A stretch of 64,000 nt of DNA, from contig CAMBXO010000006.1 of assembly GCA_945871915.1 (NCBI GenBank), forward strand, positions 86,560 to 150,559. Reading direction: 5' to 3'. The stretch comes from Singulisphaera sp. GP187 (GTDB taxonomy: Bacteria > Planctomycetota > Phycisphaerae > Phycisphaerales > SM1A02). Of the stretch, positions 34,010-42,826 are shown piece by piece. A program made the translations under genes and the position numbers. How positions within the stretch are numbered: position 1 is the stretch's first letter; every line of letters starts with the position of its first letter. A model generated the notes under the pieces. The model saw nothing but the letters and a program-made list of their open reading frames with translations, did not search any database and was not told the origin of the DNA.

Positions 34010-34536
34010 AATACGAAGTCTTGATCATGCTGGGTGTGGTGGGTGCCATTAATCTGATTGGTCGCATTGTTGCGGCGCGCGCCAAAGCTGCAAAAGAGCG
34101 AGCGGTCCTTGAGTCGCTATCCGGTCAGCGTCCAGTGATCCAATCTCAGCCCCGATCGACAAGCCGGGTTCCAAGCCAGACCGCCCGCACCGTTCATGCG
34201 AAGCAATCGCAACCAAAACTCAAGCCTCGGATCATTGGGCAAACTCACTCGGCACAGGCTCAAGTTGGCACATCACAGCCTCGCTCGGCAAAGATTTCAG
34301 TCAGCACTTCGCACTCGCAATCGGTAAAAATTCCAGTCAGCACTTCGCAATCTCAATCGGTAAGGACTCCGGCTCCTCCTTCCTTGCCCGCAGTTCCGAG
34401 TGTTCGAATTTTGGGCCTCATGGCGGTGGCGGCACCAAAGCGTGCTCCACGAAAGTGGACGGCGCATAGGTTCCGAGAGGCTGTAATCGCGAGCGAACTT
34501 CTTGCTAAGCCGATTTCGTTGCGTTACGAAATGTAA
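34006..34536 (+). CDS. Low-complexity membrane-anchored protein, function unknown
   Basis: This 176-residue protein starts at GTG 34006 in a GTGA overlap with the ATPase gene. One N-terminal hydrophobic segment (LIMLGVVGAINLIGRIVAA) is followed by a basic stretch and a long Ser/Gln/Thr/Pro-rich disordered region holding two 12-residue tandem repeats. The C-terminal 50 residues (PSVRILGLMAVAAPKRAPRK onward) are basic. No family is recognised, and the link to the importer may only be positional. Confidence 0.55.
   Translation: MKYEVLIMLGVVGAINLIGRIVAARAKAAKERAVLESLSGQRPVIQSQPRSTSRVPSQTARTVHAKQSQPKLKPRIIGQTHSAQAQVGTSQPRSAKISVSTSHSQSVKIPVSTSQSQSVRTPAPPSLPAVPSVRILGLMAVAAPKRAPRKWTAHRFREAVIASELLAKPISLRYEM
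34291..34362 (+). repeat. Two-copy 36-base tandem repeat in a coding region
   Basis: Units 34291-34326 and 34327-34362 differ at a few bases and encode KISVSTSHSQSV and KIPVSTSQSQSV. A more degenerate unit precedes them. Recent duplication inside a disordered region is the likely origin. Confidence 0.7.
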
Positions 34537-34543
34537 TCTCGTT

Positions 34544-34577
34544 CGATCATGAAGCCGTCGTGAAGCCTGCATGATCG
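34544..34577. promoter_or_regulatory. Inverted repeat upstream of accB
   Basis: Perfect 8-bp arms CGATCATG (34544-34551) and CATGATCG (34570-34577) flank 18 bases that contain part of a GAAGCC direct repeat. No T-run follows, so it is not an intrinsic terminator. It lies just upstream of TACACT (34590-34595), a possible -10 for accBC, and could be an operator. Confidence 0.3.
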
Positions 34578-34640
34578 ATCAGAATGTCGTACACTTTGTG
34601 CCCAGTCTTCATTCCGAATACCGCGAGGAACTAAGAAATT

Positions 34641-35123
34641 ATGATCGACATTCGCAAGCTCAAGGAGTTGATTCGGCTCATGTCCGCCAACGATTTAGTG
34701 GAAATGGATCTCCGTGACAAGGACGAGCAGGTCACCATTCGAAGGCCTCATCTTTCGGCGGCTCCGCAAGTGGTGCATCACACCCCAGTCGCTGGTTCGC
34801 AACACATTCCACCGCCGTCAGCCAACCTTACATCGGCGGCTTCAGCGGCCAATGCTTCAGCGGCCCCAGATGCCGACGAAGGCCTTGTCCGAATTGAAAG
34901 CCCGATGGTGGGCACCTTTTATGCGTCGCCAACACCTGAAAAACCGGCCTTTGTTGCTGTGGGCGGAAGTGTGGGGCCGTCCTCCGTTGTGTGCTTGATT
35001 GAAGCCATGAAGATTTTCAACGAAATCAACGCAGGCGTCACTGGTTCGATTTCCCGGATTCTGGTGAAAAGCGGAGACCCCGTCGAATTCGGACAGGTTC
35101 TCTTTCTCGTCAAGCCTTCCTGA
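34641..35123 (+). CDS. accB: Biotin carboxyl carrier protein of acetyl-CoA carboxylase
   Basis: This 160-residue protein has an N-terminal helical region, a Pro/Ala/Ser-rich linker (about 38-78) and a C-terminal biotinyl domain whose EAMKIFNEI motif places the biotinylated lysine at residue 124. The domain also shows the protruding-thumb segment GTFYASPTPEKPAFV typical of AccB. It carries the carboxyl group between AccC and the transferase in fatty acid synthesis. A GAGGAA Shine-Dalgarno sequence (34625-34630) precedes the ATG by 10 bases. accC follows after 15 bases; accA and accD are not here. Confidence 0.96.
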   Translation: MIDIRKLKELIRLMSANDLVEMDLRDKDEQVTIRRPHLSAAPQVVHHTPVAGSQHIPPPSANLTSAASAANASAAPDADEGLVRIESPMVGTFYASPTPEKPAFVAVGGSVGPSSVVCLIEAMKIFNEINAGVTGSISRILVKSGDPVEFGQVLFLVKPS

Positions 35124-35138
35124 ACGGATTCATTCCCC

Positions 35139-36488
35139 ATGTTTCAGCGCATCCTTATCGCCAACCGTGGTGAAATCGCCTTGCGCATCATTCGGGCGTG
35201 CCGATCGCTGGGTGTGAGTCCAGTGTGTGTGTACAGCGTCGCCGACAAAGATGGCCCATGGATTGAACAGGCGGATGAATCGATTTGCATTGGCGCGGCC
35301 GCATCGAAGGAGAGTTACCTGCGCATCGAACGATTGATCGCTGCCGCCGAAGTAACCGGAGCGGATGCCATTCATCCTGGCTATGGGTTCCTGAGTGAAA
35401 ATGCGCACTTCGCCGAAGTCTGTCGCGACTGCAATATCACCTTCATTGGTCCAAGTCCGGAAGCCATGGGACTGCTCGGCGACAAGATCAACTGCAAACG
35501 GCTTGCGCGACAGAGCGGAACACCAGTATTTCCTGGAACCGAAGGCGGCATCGAAGATATCGACGAAGCCGCGAAGATTGCCAAGGAGATTGGCTACCCA
35601 GTCATCGTGAAAGCGGCGGCCGGTGGCGGCGGGCGAGGCATGCGTGTTGCACGCGACGAAGTGTCCTTGCGTGAGGGTGTTGGATCGGCCAAGCAAGAAG
35701 CCCTTGCGGCCTTCGGGAACGGAACCGTGTATGTAGAAAAATACCTTGAAAATGCTCGCCATTTCGAGGTTCAGACGATTGGCGATCGCCACGGTCATGC
35801 GGTCCATCTGTACGAACGAGATTGCAGCAGCCAACGGCGGCATCAGAAACTGGTTGAAGAGGCGCCGAGTCCCGGAGTTGATCCTCGCAAGAGAGACCGC
35901 GTGTGTGAAAGCGCCGCCGAGTTGATCAAGCAAGCAAAATATTGCGGGGCCGCAACGGTTGAATTTCTGATGGATCAGAAACAAGAATTCTTCATGCTTG
36001 AGGTGAATACACGCGTGCAGGTGGAGCACCCTGTGACGGAAATGATCACCGGTATCGACATTGTGCAAACGCAGATTCGCGTGGCGGCAGGGGAGCCACT
36101 TCCATTTTCACAGAAAGACATCAAGCCCACCGGCCATGCGATTGAGGTGCGGATCAACGCCGAGGATCCGAATCGAGGATTCATGCCGCAGGCTGGATTG
36201 ATCGAGGTGTTCACCGTGCCAGGCGGTCCGGGCGTTCGGCTTGATACGCATGCTCGCGCCGGGTACCGCATTCCTTCGAACTACGACAGCATGATTGGCA
36301 AATTGATTGTGCATGGGCCAACGCGCGACGCCGCGATTGCACGGATGCGTCAGGCCCTGAAAGAGTTTCGGATTGGCCCGATTCACACCACCATTCCATT
36401 GCATCAACGCATCATGGAACACCCGGAATTCACCGGAGCCAACATGGACATTCATTGGGTGGAACGCTGGTTAAAGGCCACGGGCTAA
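35139..36488 (+). CDS. accC: Biotin carboxylase subunit of acetyl-CoA carboxylase
   Basis: This 449-residue ATP-grasp enzyme has the biotin carboxylase start FQRILIANRGEIALRIIRAC, the glycine-rich ATP lid KAAAGGGGRGMR (about residue 160), the EKYLENARHFEVQ segment and the NTRVQVEHPVTE catalytic motif. It carboxylates biotin on AccB using bicarbonate. Full length and all expected domains are present. It is the second gene of an accBC operon and converges on the CvpA-like gene with a 45-base gap that shows no terminator. Confidence 0.97.
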   Translation: MFQRILIANRGEIALRIIRACRSLGVSPVCVYSVADKDGPWIEQADESICIGAAASKESYLRIERLIAAAEVTGADAIHPGYGFLSENAHFAEVCRDCNITFIGPSPEAMGLLGDKINCKRLARQSGTPVFPGTEGGIEDIDEAAKIAKEIGYPVIVKAAAGGGGRGMRVARDEVSLREGVGSAKQEALAAFGNGTVYVEKYLENARHFEVQTIGDRHGHAVHLYERDCSSQRRHQKLVEEAPSPGVDPRKRDRVCESAAELIKQAKYCGAATVEFLMDQKQEFFMLEVNTRVQVEHPVTEMITGIDIVQTQIRVAAGEPLPFSQKDIKPTGHAIEVRINAEDPNRGFMPQAGLIEVFTVPGGPGVRLDTHARAGYRIPSNYDSMIGKLIVHGPTRDAAIARMRQALKEFRIGPIHTTIPLHQRIMEHPEFTGANMDIHWVERWLKATG

Positions 36489-36533
36489 ATTCACAACCGC
36501 AATCCACCGACGCAGTTCACGGTCCGAGCAATT

Positions 36534-38189
36534 TCAGCCAACCGGCAGTGTGGTGCTGCCCACGATGCGCCCTTGCGATAAACCCTTGGCGGGATCGCTG
36601 AGCACTACCAATTTCACCACCGTGCCATCCGGAATGCGATAAATGATGTTCAGTTCTCCGCCGGTGGCGGCTCGGCGGAATCGCTTGATGGTAAAGCCTT
36701 CTTCCGGCGGCTCGAGATAAATTTCAAATTCTCCGTTCTGCTCATTCTTCAGGATGTAGCCGCACGGGCTGTAGACATTGCTGTTGGCATCCACCAGCAT
36801 CGGTACGCCAAACTCGCCAACCTTTTCCGCATCTTTGCGAGTTCGATTGACATTGAAGAGATCAACCGCGGTATCACGCGTGCACTTCAGCATCACAATC
36901 TTTGAGCCGGGCGGCGCGAAAATACTGTTGACATCACTTCGCACATTGCCATCCCGTTTGAATCGTTCGGCCGCGCCACTCATCAGTCGGCCTTCACTCT
37001 CCACCAGCGATCCGGGCAGCCCATTCTTCTCCAGCCCCGCACCTTGAAGGCTTGAGTCCATACGGAGTTCAGTCCCAGGAATCACTGGCGTGTCAGCGTC
37101 CGCCGCCAGTTCGATCTTGGATCCGGCTGACTGAACGGCCTTGGCCATGTCTTGTGCACCTTCCGTCAACTGCGGAAGTGCGAATCGAAGTCCCTTGATC
37201 TGCAGGAACAGCTGGCCGCCTGCAGTGCGATTCAATCCCTTGGCAGGGAAAATGAGACACGCGATCGTTTCATCGGTGGTCTTAGGGGTTCCCATGTACG
37301 CGGCGTCACCCTGAAATCGGTACCGCACCAGCGACATACCGGATGTTTCCTCGGCCTGTGCAAACTCAACTGGAAACACACTGCTTCCAGTGGTCCCGTC
37401 GATCAGACGGGCTTGCGATGCGGAAAGGGTAAATCCATTGGAAGGGTCGTAACTGGGTCGCTTGGCACTCACCAAGACCGCATAGGCGCCTGTGCCCTGT
37501 GTTGTGGAACCCAAAATAAATGTCGGATCGAAGAATGCGCCGGCGATGCTGATGCCTTTGGGGCCAACGAAACTCTTGCCCTTTCCTTTTTCCACGGAAT
37601 CTCGCAGCAGGCTTCCGCCATCGCCAGCGATATCGGGGCGCCATGCCGCAAGCGAAGCCTGCCCAAAAGTCGGAGCGAATGCGTGGTCGGAGAGCATTCC
37701 AAAAAACCATCCGGTGGAAGCCATGACCAGTGAAACCACGGATCCCGGTTCTGTTTGCACTGGCAATTCCGAACTGGGTTCTCGCTTCCATCCTTCATAG
37801 TCAATCATTTCACGAGTGCTTGCCACATGACCCATGGAGATCAAGACCATTCCAATGGTGAGCACGCCGCTGCCTAAACCCAGAACACTTCCAAAGGCCC
37901 AGTCGGACCAGCGAGGAAGGACCGGACGAAATGGACACGCCTTGTCCACAATCGTTCGCAAGATCAAAAGAGAAACGAGAAAGAGACCGCCCAGTGCAAG
38001 TCCCCATCCATAGTGGGTCAGCTCACCGTCAAGAAGAAATCCAATGGTGATCGGTTCCCAGAGAGCAATCGCCATCGAACCAGCAATCACGACGCACAGA
38101 AAGTGCAGCAGCGCGTCAAAGACACCCGCATTCGCCCACCAGTAGGCGACGAGAAGCACCAGCAGCACAACAAGGATCGCAAGCAACAT
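36534..38189 (-). CDS. CvpA-like multi-pass membrane protein with large extracytoplasmic domain
   Basis: This 551-residue protein has four hydrophobic segments at the N-terminus (about residues 1-130, e.g. MLLAILVVLLVLLVAYWW and FGSVLGLGSGVLTIGMVLI), resembling the CvpA family. A soluble domain of about 400 residues follows, rich in beta-strands (LVRYRFQGDAAYMG, LIFPAKGLNRTAGG, FEIYLEPPEEGFTIKRFRR) and probably outside the inner membrane. CvpA-type proteins have been linked to colicin V production and envelope integrity. Only 3 bases separate it from the PilB-like gene upstream, so these genes are likely one operon. Confidence 0.7.
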   Translation of the reverse strand: MLLAILVVLLVLLVAYWWANAGVFDALLHFLCVVIAGSMAIALWEPITIGFLLDGELTHYGWGLALGGLFLVSLLILRTIVDKACPFRPVLPRWSDWAFGSVLGLGSGVLTIGMVLISMGHVASTREMIDYEGWKREPSSELPVQTEPGSVVSLVMASTGWFFGMLSDHAFAPTFGQASLAAWRPDIAGDGGSLLRDSVEKGKGKSFVGPKGISIAGAFFDPTFILGSTTQGTGAYAVLVSAKRPSYDPSNGFTLSASQARLIDGTTGSSVFPVEFAQAEETSGMSLVRYRFQGDAAYMGTPKTTDETIACLIFPAKGLNRTAGGQLFLQIKGLRFALPQLTEGAQDMAKAVQSAGSKIELAADADTPVIPGTELRMDSSLQGAGLEKNGLPGSLVESEGRLMSGAAERFKRDGNVRSDVNSIFAPPGSKIVMLKCTRDTAVDLFNVNRTRKDAEKVGEFGVPMLVDANSNVYSPCGYILKNEQNGEFEIYLEPPEEGFTIKRFRRAATGGELNIIYRIPDGTVVKLVVLSDPAKGLSQGRIVGSTTLPVG

Positions 38190-38192
38190 GGG

Positions 38193-39929
38193 TTAGGCCT
38201 TTGGCTTAGCAGGTGGTGGAGTGGAGGGCGAAGTGGACGCAGGCTTGGCGGTCGCAGGAGCGGGTTGTGCAGCCGTGGCTGCAGGTTTCGGTGGAGCAAA
38301 GACACGCACAACTTCTTCCAGACTCGTGACACCTTCACGCACTCTGAGGAGCGCCGCCTCTTGCATGCCCGGCGCCTTGAATTTAATTCGCATGGCGTTG
38401 TACGCGCTCTTCAGGTCGCCCTTGGCCAAATGCTCGCGAGCCTCGTCATCCAGTGGCAGCACTTCATACACACCAAGTTGCCCCTGGAATCCAGTGCCCT
38501 TGCACATGGGGCAATCCTCGACTTTGTTCTTGATCTGCACCTTGCCGCCGCTTCGGAATAACTCCACAGCCTTGCCTTCGGGAATCCCCAGTCGCTTGGC
38601 TTGATCGGGTGTTGGTGGAAAGCCAACGCGACACGCCAGACACAATTTACGAATCAGTCGACACGCAATCACCGCTCGCAATGGCGCCGCGGCCAATTTC
38701 ACATCGCCCACACTTCGGAACCATTCGGTGATGGCCGGACCAACGCCGTCACATGGCACGGTCACATAGAAGCGAACATCTGCTGAAGTGGGTGCAGCGA
38801 TCACCTTTCCCGTGCCAGGTTCGCTGATGTCGTCCACATAAATGACATCCGGATTTCGGCGAACAATGGATTGCAACTGTGTGTGATAGTCCACGCCACC
38901 GGCGGAATTCCAAGATTGGTGATCGATGCCTTCGACACGATGCAAACAATTTCGCTCGAACGCTTTCACCGCATTGGTAAACGCATCATGGGTCGCCGTC
39001 GCAGCGAGCCCCAGGGTGGTCAGACCTTGCCCCGGAGCAGCTGCCAGCAGCACCACGCCGCCGCCCTCAAGCCCTGGAGTAATGGGCTCAAGCAATCTCA
39101 ATTGTTGAGGCGTGAAGCCAAGATCCTTGAGTTTCTTACCAAGCCGCGTTGCTAAATCAAAATCGATTCGCAATTGCTGAGCGGTGGTACTGCCGGCCAC
39201 CATGACGGTCAGGATGACCGCGGTATCGGCCGACACCGCGGTGCAGGTTCCCGTTTGTCGTTTGCGCTGTTCCTTCACATCAAGCCCGCAATAATCCTTC
39301 AGCATGCCGATCGCCGCCAGCATGGCCTCAGATGTTGGGGCGTCCAACTTGTTTCGAATGCCGTCCACGGTGGCCACCACGGTGATGCCATCTGATTTCA
39401 CAATGGCATCCAGTCGTGAGGCGTTTCGATCGATGGCGGCTGTCAGCAAGGCTTCAAGCGCACTATGCGCCGGAAGCAACGGGTCGCCCTTTGCCGGAAC
39501 GGGGCGGTCCTTCTTGTTGAAGTCCTTGAAACTGAATCGACTGCCAGCGAATGCGGTGGCCTTTCGCCGTGACTTGAAGAACGCTCTCACGCTGTCTCCG
39601 CCAATCACAAATCGAAGTTTGTCAGGAAGCGCATTGTTTCGTTCCGGCCAATACATCAACAGCGGACCAACAGAAGCTGCAATCTGCAGGGGCCATCCAA
39701 TCCAGAAAATGGGAACGAACAACACCAGCAAGAGTCCCAGCGTGAGTCCACCGACCATCATGGTGTGCCACTTGGTCGATGGCAGGCCACAGAAAGCAAT
39801 GTCCTTTGTTAACCGCGAGACGATGGCGGCGGCGAGGCCGGTGGTCAGGAGGGCCAGAATCGGTTTCGCCGGATCGATGAGAAACGCATTCGACACAGCC
39901 TGAGCCAGCATGGGTGCGTTCAACAGCAT
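38193..39929 (-). CDS. Membrane-anchored PilB/GspE-like protein with degenerate ATPase site
   Basis: This 578-residue protein has two or three transmembrane helices at the N-terminus (about 20-95), unlike cytoplasmic PilB/GspE. The rest matches the secretion-ATPase family: VDGIRNKL in the N-terminal ATPase subdomain, the IVRRNPDVIYVDD region, RAVIACRLIRKLCLACR, and the zinc-site pairs CLAC and CPMC before GQLGVYEVL. The Walker A should be GxxGSGKTT but reads APGQGLTT, with Leu303 in place of the catalytic Lys. The Walker B Gly-Glu is Asp-Asp. ATP hydrolysis is therefore doubtful. The C-terminus is a Pro/Ala/Lys tail. It is encoded between pilT and the CvpA-like gene. Confidence 0.8.
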   Translation of the reverse strand: MLLNAPMLAQAVSNAFLIDPAKPILALLTTGLAAAIVSRLTKDIAFCGLPSTKWHTMMVGGLTLGLLLVLFVPIFWIGWPLQIAASVGPLLMYWPERNNALPDKLRFVIGGDSVRAFFKSRRKATAFAGSRFSFKDFNKKDRPVPAKGDPLLPAHSALEALLTAAIDRNASRLDAIVKSDGITVVATVDGIRNKLDAPTSEAMLAAIGMLKDYCGLDVKEQRKRQTGTCTAVSADTAVILTVMVAGSTTAQQLRIDFDLATRLGKKLKDLGFTPQQLRLLEPITPGLEGGGVVLLAAAPGQGLTTLGLAATATHDAFTNAVKAFERNCLHRVEGIDHQSWNSAGGVDYHTQLQSIVRRNPDVIYVDDISEPGTGKVIAAPTSADVRFYVTVPCDGVGPAITEWFRSVGDVKLAAAPLRAVIACRLIRKLCLACRVGFPPTPDQAKRLGIPEGKAVELFRSGGKVQIKNKVEDCPMCKGTGFQGQLGVYEVLPLDDEAREHLAKGDLKSAYNAMRIKFKAPGMQEAALLRVREGVTSLEEVVRVFAPPKPAATAAQPAPATAKPASTSPSTPPPAKPKA

Positions 39930-39939
39930 GCGATGGGTC

Positions 39940-41085
39940 TCAGCCGATGCCCTTGAGTTTCATGCGCAATTCTTCTGGCTTGGGCGTTGCTTCCAATGCA
40001 TCTTTCACATGCACATGTTCCGCTTCAACCAGATTCACAAGACTGCTGGTGAAATCGATCATGCCTTCGGAGTGGCTCTGGCGAATCACATCCAGCAATT
40101 CGCCTTCGCGCGCTTCGAGAATGTATTTCTGAACCGCAGGCGTGTTAAGCAGGATTTCCAGTGCGGGCATTCGCGGAATATCGGCGTGCAGCGTGGGAAT
40201 CAGTTTCTGATAGATGATCGCACGGAAATTGAACGCAAGCAGTTTTCGAATCTGTTCTCGCTCTTCTTGTGGAAACAAGTCATAAATACGCCCGAAGGTC
40301 TGCCACGCACTGCTTGCGTGAATGGTTCCAAAGACCAAGTGACCTGTTTCGGCAGCTCGGATGGCGGCTTCAAAAGTTTCGTGGTCTCGCATCTCACCCA
40401 CCAGCACCACATCGGGATTTTCTCGAACCAGTGCTCGCAAGGCCTCATTGAAACTGGCACAGTCAATGCCCATCTCACGCTGATTGATTGTGGCCTTGTC
40501 GTCGGTGAAGACATATTCAATCGGATCTTCAAGCGTGAGAATGTGCACCTTCTTGCGTTCGTTGACATATTGCAACATGGCTGCAATGGTGGTGGTCTTA
40601 CCGCTACCGGTGACGCCTGAAAGCAAAATGAGACCCTGCGCTTGCATGCACACATCGCCAAGGCTGTTAGGCAAGTACAGATCTTCGAATCGATAGGCCT
40701 TGCTGCTAATCAAGCGAGCCGCCGTGCTTGGCTTGCCGCGAGCCATAAAGATGTTCACACGAAAACGGTTCTTGCCATCCAGGTCGTAAGCAAAGTCAAG
40801 CTGCCCGCGCTTGCGAAAGATTCGCTGCTGCTGCTCGTCCAAAACATCCATGCACATTTGAAAGAGGTCGCCCGGGTTGACTGGGGCACACTTAATTGGA
40901 ACCAATGCACCTCGATGTCGAATGCGAGGCACCGTGTTGCTCTTGAGGATCAGATCGCTTCCCTTGACCGCCACAACCGCCTTGAGCCACGATTCCCAGA
41001 TTTCTTTGCCCTTGCCTGGCTGGGTGCCGACATAGTGGTTGACGGCATCGGCTGTGAATTCAGAGGGCGGTGGAGATCCAGCCAT
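39940..41085 (-). CDS. pilT: PilT-type twitching motility ATPase
   Basis: This 381-residue hexameric ATPase has an intact Walker A GVTGSGKTTT (residues 157-166), Asp box TLEDPIEYVF, Walker B NPDVVLVGEMRDHET and His box AAETGHLVFGTIHAS. These motifs define PilT/PilU, which retracts type IV pili. The N-terminus (about 1-35) is longer than usual, and the KGSDLILKSN segment corresponds to the canonical GASDLHL. It is the first gene of a leftward three-gene unit with the degenerate PilB-like and CvpA-like genes (10- and 3-base gaps). No pilin gene is in the window. Confidence 0.88.
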   Translation of the reverse strand: MAGSPPPSEFTADAVNHYVGTQPGKGKEIWESWLKAVVAVKGSDLILKSNTVPRIRHRGALVPIKCAPVNPGDLFQMCMDVLDEQQQRIFRKRGQLDFAYDLDGKNRFRVNIFMARGKPSTAARLISSKAYRFEDLYLPNSLGDVCMQAQGLILLSGVTGSGKTTTIAAMLQYVNERKKVHILTLEDPIEYVFTDDKATINQREMGIDCASFNEALRALVRENPDVVLVGEMRDHETFEAAIRAAETGHLVFGTIHASSAWQTFGRIYDLFPQEEREQIRKLLAFNFRAIIYQKLIPTLHADIPRMPALEILLNTPAVQKYILEAREGELLDVIRQSHSEGMIDFTSSLVNLVEAEHVHVKDALEATPKPEELRMKLKGIG

Positions 41086-41157
41086 GGCGTGCTCGGGGAG
41101 TAGGAGGTTAGCGAGAGTGGGGGAATGACGCGAGTTTGGACGATTGCGGGGGGTTTC

Positions 41158-41186
41158 TTGACATTCGCTCGCCGAGCGGGCATTGT
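41158..41186 (+). promoter_or_regulatory. Promoter of guaB with consensus -35, leaderless
   Basis: TTGACA (41158-41163), a 17-base spacer and CATTGT (41181-41186) form the best -35 in the window. The -10 ends exactly 6 bases before ATG 41193, so transcription should start at or beside the A of the start codon. Confidence 0.6.
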
Positions 41187-41192
41187 TCCCAA

Positions 41193-42674
41193 ATGGAAGA
41201 CCGGATCGCCCTTGATGGGGTCACCTTTGACGATGTGCTTTTGCTCCCAAGGTGGAGCGATGTCACCCCGGACCTTGCCGATGTGACCACACGCCTAACG
41301 CCGCGAATTCAACTTCGCATTCCGTTGTTGAGTGCACCAATGGATACGGTCACGGAGGCTGCCTTGGCCATCGCGCTGGCACAAGAGGGCGGCCTTGGTG
41401 TGATTCACAGAAACATGCCAATCGAGCGTCAGGCTCGCGAAGTTGCCAAAGTGAAGCGAAGCGAAAACGGCGTGGTCGCCGATCCGGTTGTGCTTTCTCC
41501 GGATGATTCGATTGCCAAAGCAGTTCAGTTAATGAGCGAGCAAGGCGTCAGTGGATTTCCAGTCACCACTGGTGGCGAGCGGCGAGGCAAACTGGTTGGC
41601 ATTTTGACTCGGCGCGATATGAAATTTCTGGACAAGGCCGATAGCCGCAATGTTGGGCAAGTGATGACCAAAGGTCGCTTAGTGACCGCGCCGCCGAATG
41701 TGGATGGTGCAACTGCCGAACGCCTGATGCTGGAAAATAGGGTGGAGAAATTGCTCCTTGTTGATGCCAACGGAAAACTGGCTGGCCTGATTACGGTGCG
41801 CGATTTAGAGAATGTTTCCAAGCATCCGCATGCAAGTCGTGACGAACGCGGGCGTTTGCGAGTGGGAGCCGCGGTTGGGGTTGGTCAATTCGATCGAGCA
41901 GAAGCCTTGTTGGCGGCCGATGTGGATGTGATTGTGATCGACACCGCTCACGGCCACAGTCGAAATGTCCTTGAAACTCTTGAGGCTCTCAAGAAGCGAT
42001 TCAAAGCGGAAGTGATCGCCGGAAATGTTGGCACTCGCGACGGCGCCAAGGCGCTGGTGGATGCCGGCGCCGACGCGATCAAGGTGGGGATCGGTCCCGG
42101 TTCAATTTGCACCACGCGAATTGTGACTGGTGTCGGCGTTCCACAGATCACGGCGATTATGGAGTCCGTCAAGGGCGCGGGCACAGCCTCGGTGATTGCC
42201 GATGGTGGCATTCGCCAGTCCGGCGATATTGCCAAGGCTCTCGCGGCAGGTGCCCACGCGGTCATGCTCGGCGGATTGTTTGCTGGTCTGGACGAAAGTC
42301 CAGGCGAGTTGGTGTTGCATCGGGGTCGTCGCTTCAAGACCTATCGCGGAATGGGCAGTGAAGGCGCCATGGTCATGGGAAGCGCCGACCGTTATGGACA
42401 GGGCACCGTTCACCAACCATCCAAGTTGGTTCCCGAAGGCGTGGAAGGTCGAGTGGCCTATCGCGGAGCCCTTGGCGACTTTGCCTATCAAATGGTTGGC
42501 GGCGTTCGCGCGGCCATGGGCTACTGCGGCTGTCGATCGCTAGCGGAATTGCGTTCGCAGGCTCAATTTGTGCGCATTAGTGCGGCGAGTTTGCTGGAGA
42601 GCCACCCGCACTCGATTCATATCACGAAGGAGAGTCCGAATTACACGCTCGGTTCGTCGGGGGGCAGCGAGTAG
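41193..42674 (+). CDS. guaB: Inosine-5'-monophosphate dehydrogenase
   Basis: This 493-residue enzyme oxidises IMP to XMP in guanine nucleotide synthesis. It starts [19 protein letters not shown], typical of IMPDH. Two CBS domains lie at about 95-205. The catalytic loop [18 protein letters not shown] (Cys306), the IMP-binding [17 protein letters not shown] and the flap [10 protein letters not shown] are all intact. An in-frame ATG at 41136 is rejected because it lies upstream of the -35 box. Confidence 0.97.
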   Translation: MEDRIALDGVTFDDVLLLPRWSDVTPDLADVTTRLTPRIQLRIPLLSAPMDTVTEAALAIALAQEGGLGVIHRNMPIERQAREVAKVKRSENGVVADPVVLSPDDSIAKAVQLMSEQGVSGFPVTTGGERRGKLVGILTRRDMKFLDKADSRNVGQVMTKGRLVTAPPNVDGATAERLMLENRVEKLLLVDANGKLAGLITVRDLENVSKHPHASRDERGRLRVGAAVGVGQFDRAEALLAADVDVIVIDTAHGHSRNVLETLEALKKRFKAEVIAGNVGTRDGAKALVDAGADAIKVGIGPGSICTTRIVTGVGVPQITAIMESVKGAGTASVIADGGIRQSGDIAKALAAGAHAVMLGGLFAGLDESPGELVLHRGRRFKTYRGMGSEGAMVMGSADRYGQGTVHQPSKLVPEGVEGRVAYRGALGDFAYQMVGGVRAAMGYCGCRSLAELRSQAQFVRISAASLLESHPHSIHITKESPNYTLGSSGGSE

Positions 42675-42698
42675 AGTACGGTTGCAGTCTTCACATTG

Positions 42699-42785
<87 letters not shown>

Positions 42786-42812
42786 TTCGATGTGAAAAGA
42801 AACATCTGCGGT

Positions 42813-42818
42813 TACTCT
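42813..42818 (+). promoter_or_regulatory. Candidate -10 hexamer of the cytochrome oxidase operon
   Basis: TACTCT ends 8 bases before the coxB ATG at 42827, with no Shine-Dalgarno sequence between. It is the only promoter-like signal I see ahead of the long respiratory gene train. Confidence 0.4.
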
Positions 42819-42826
42819 CAGCGACC

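Noticed and set aside
34291..34362. A CRISPR-like repeat
   Set aside because: Two adjacent 36-base copies without spacers, in frame in a low-complexity coding region. No cas genes occur in the window.
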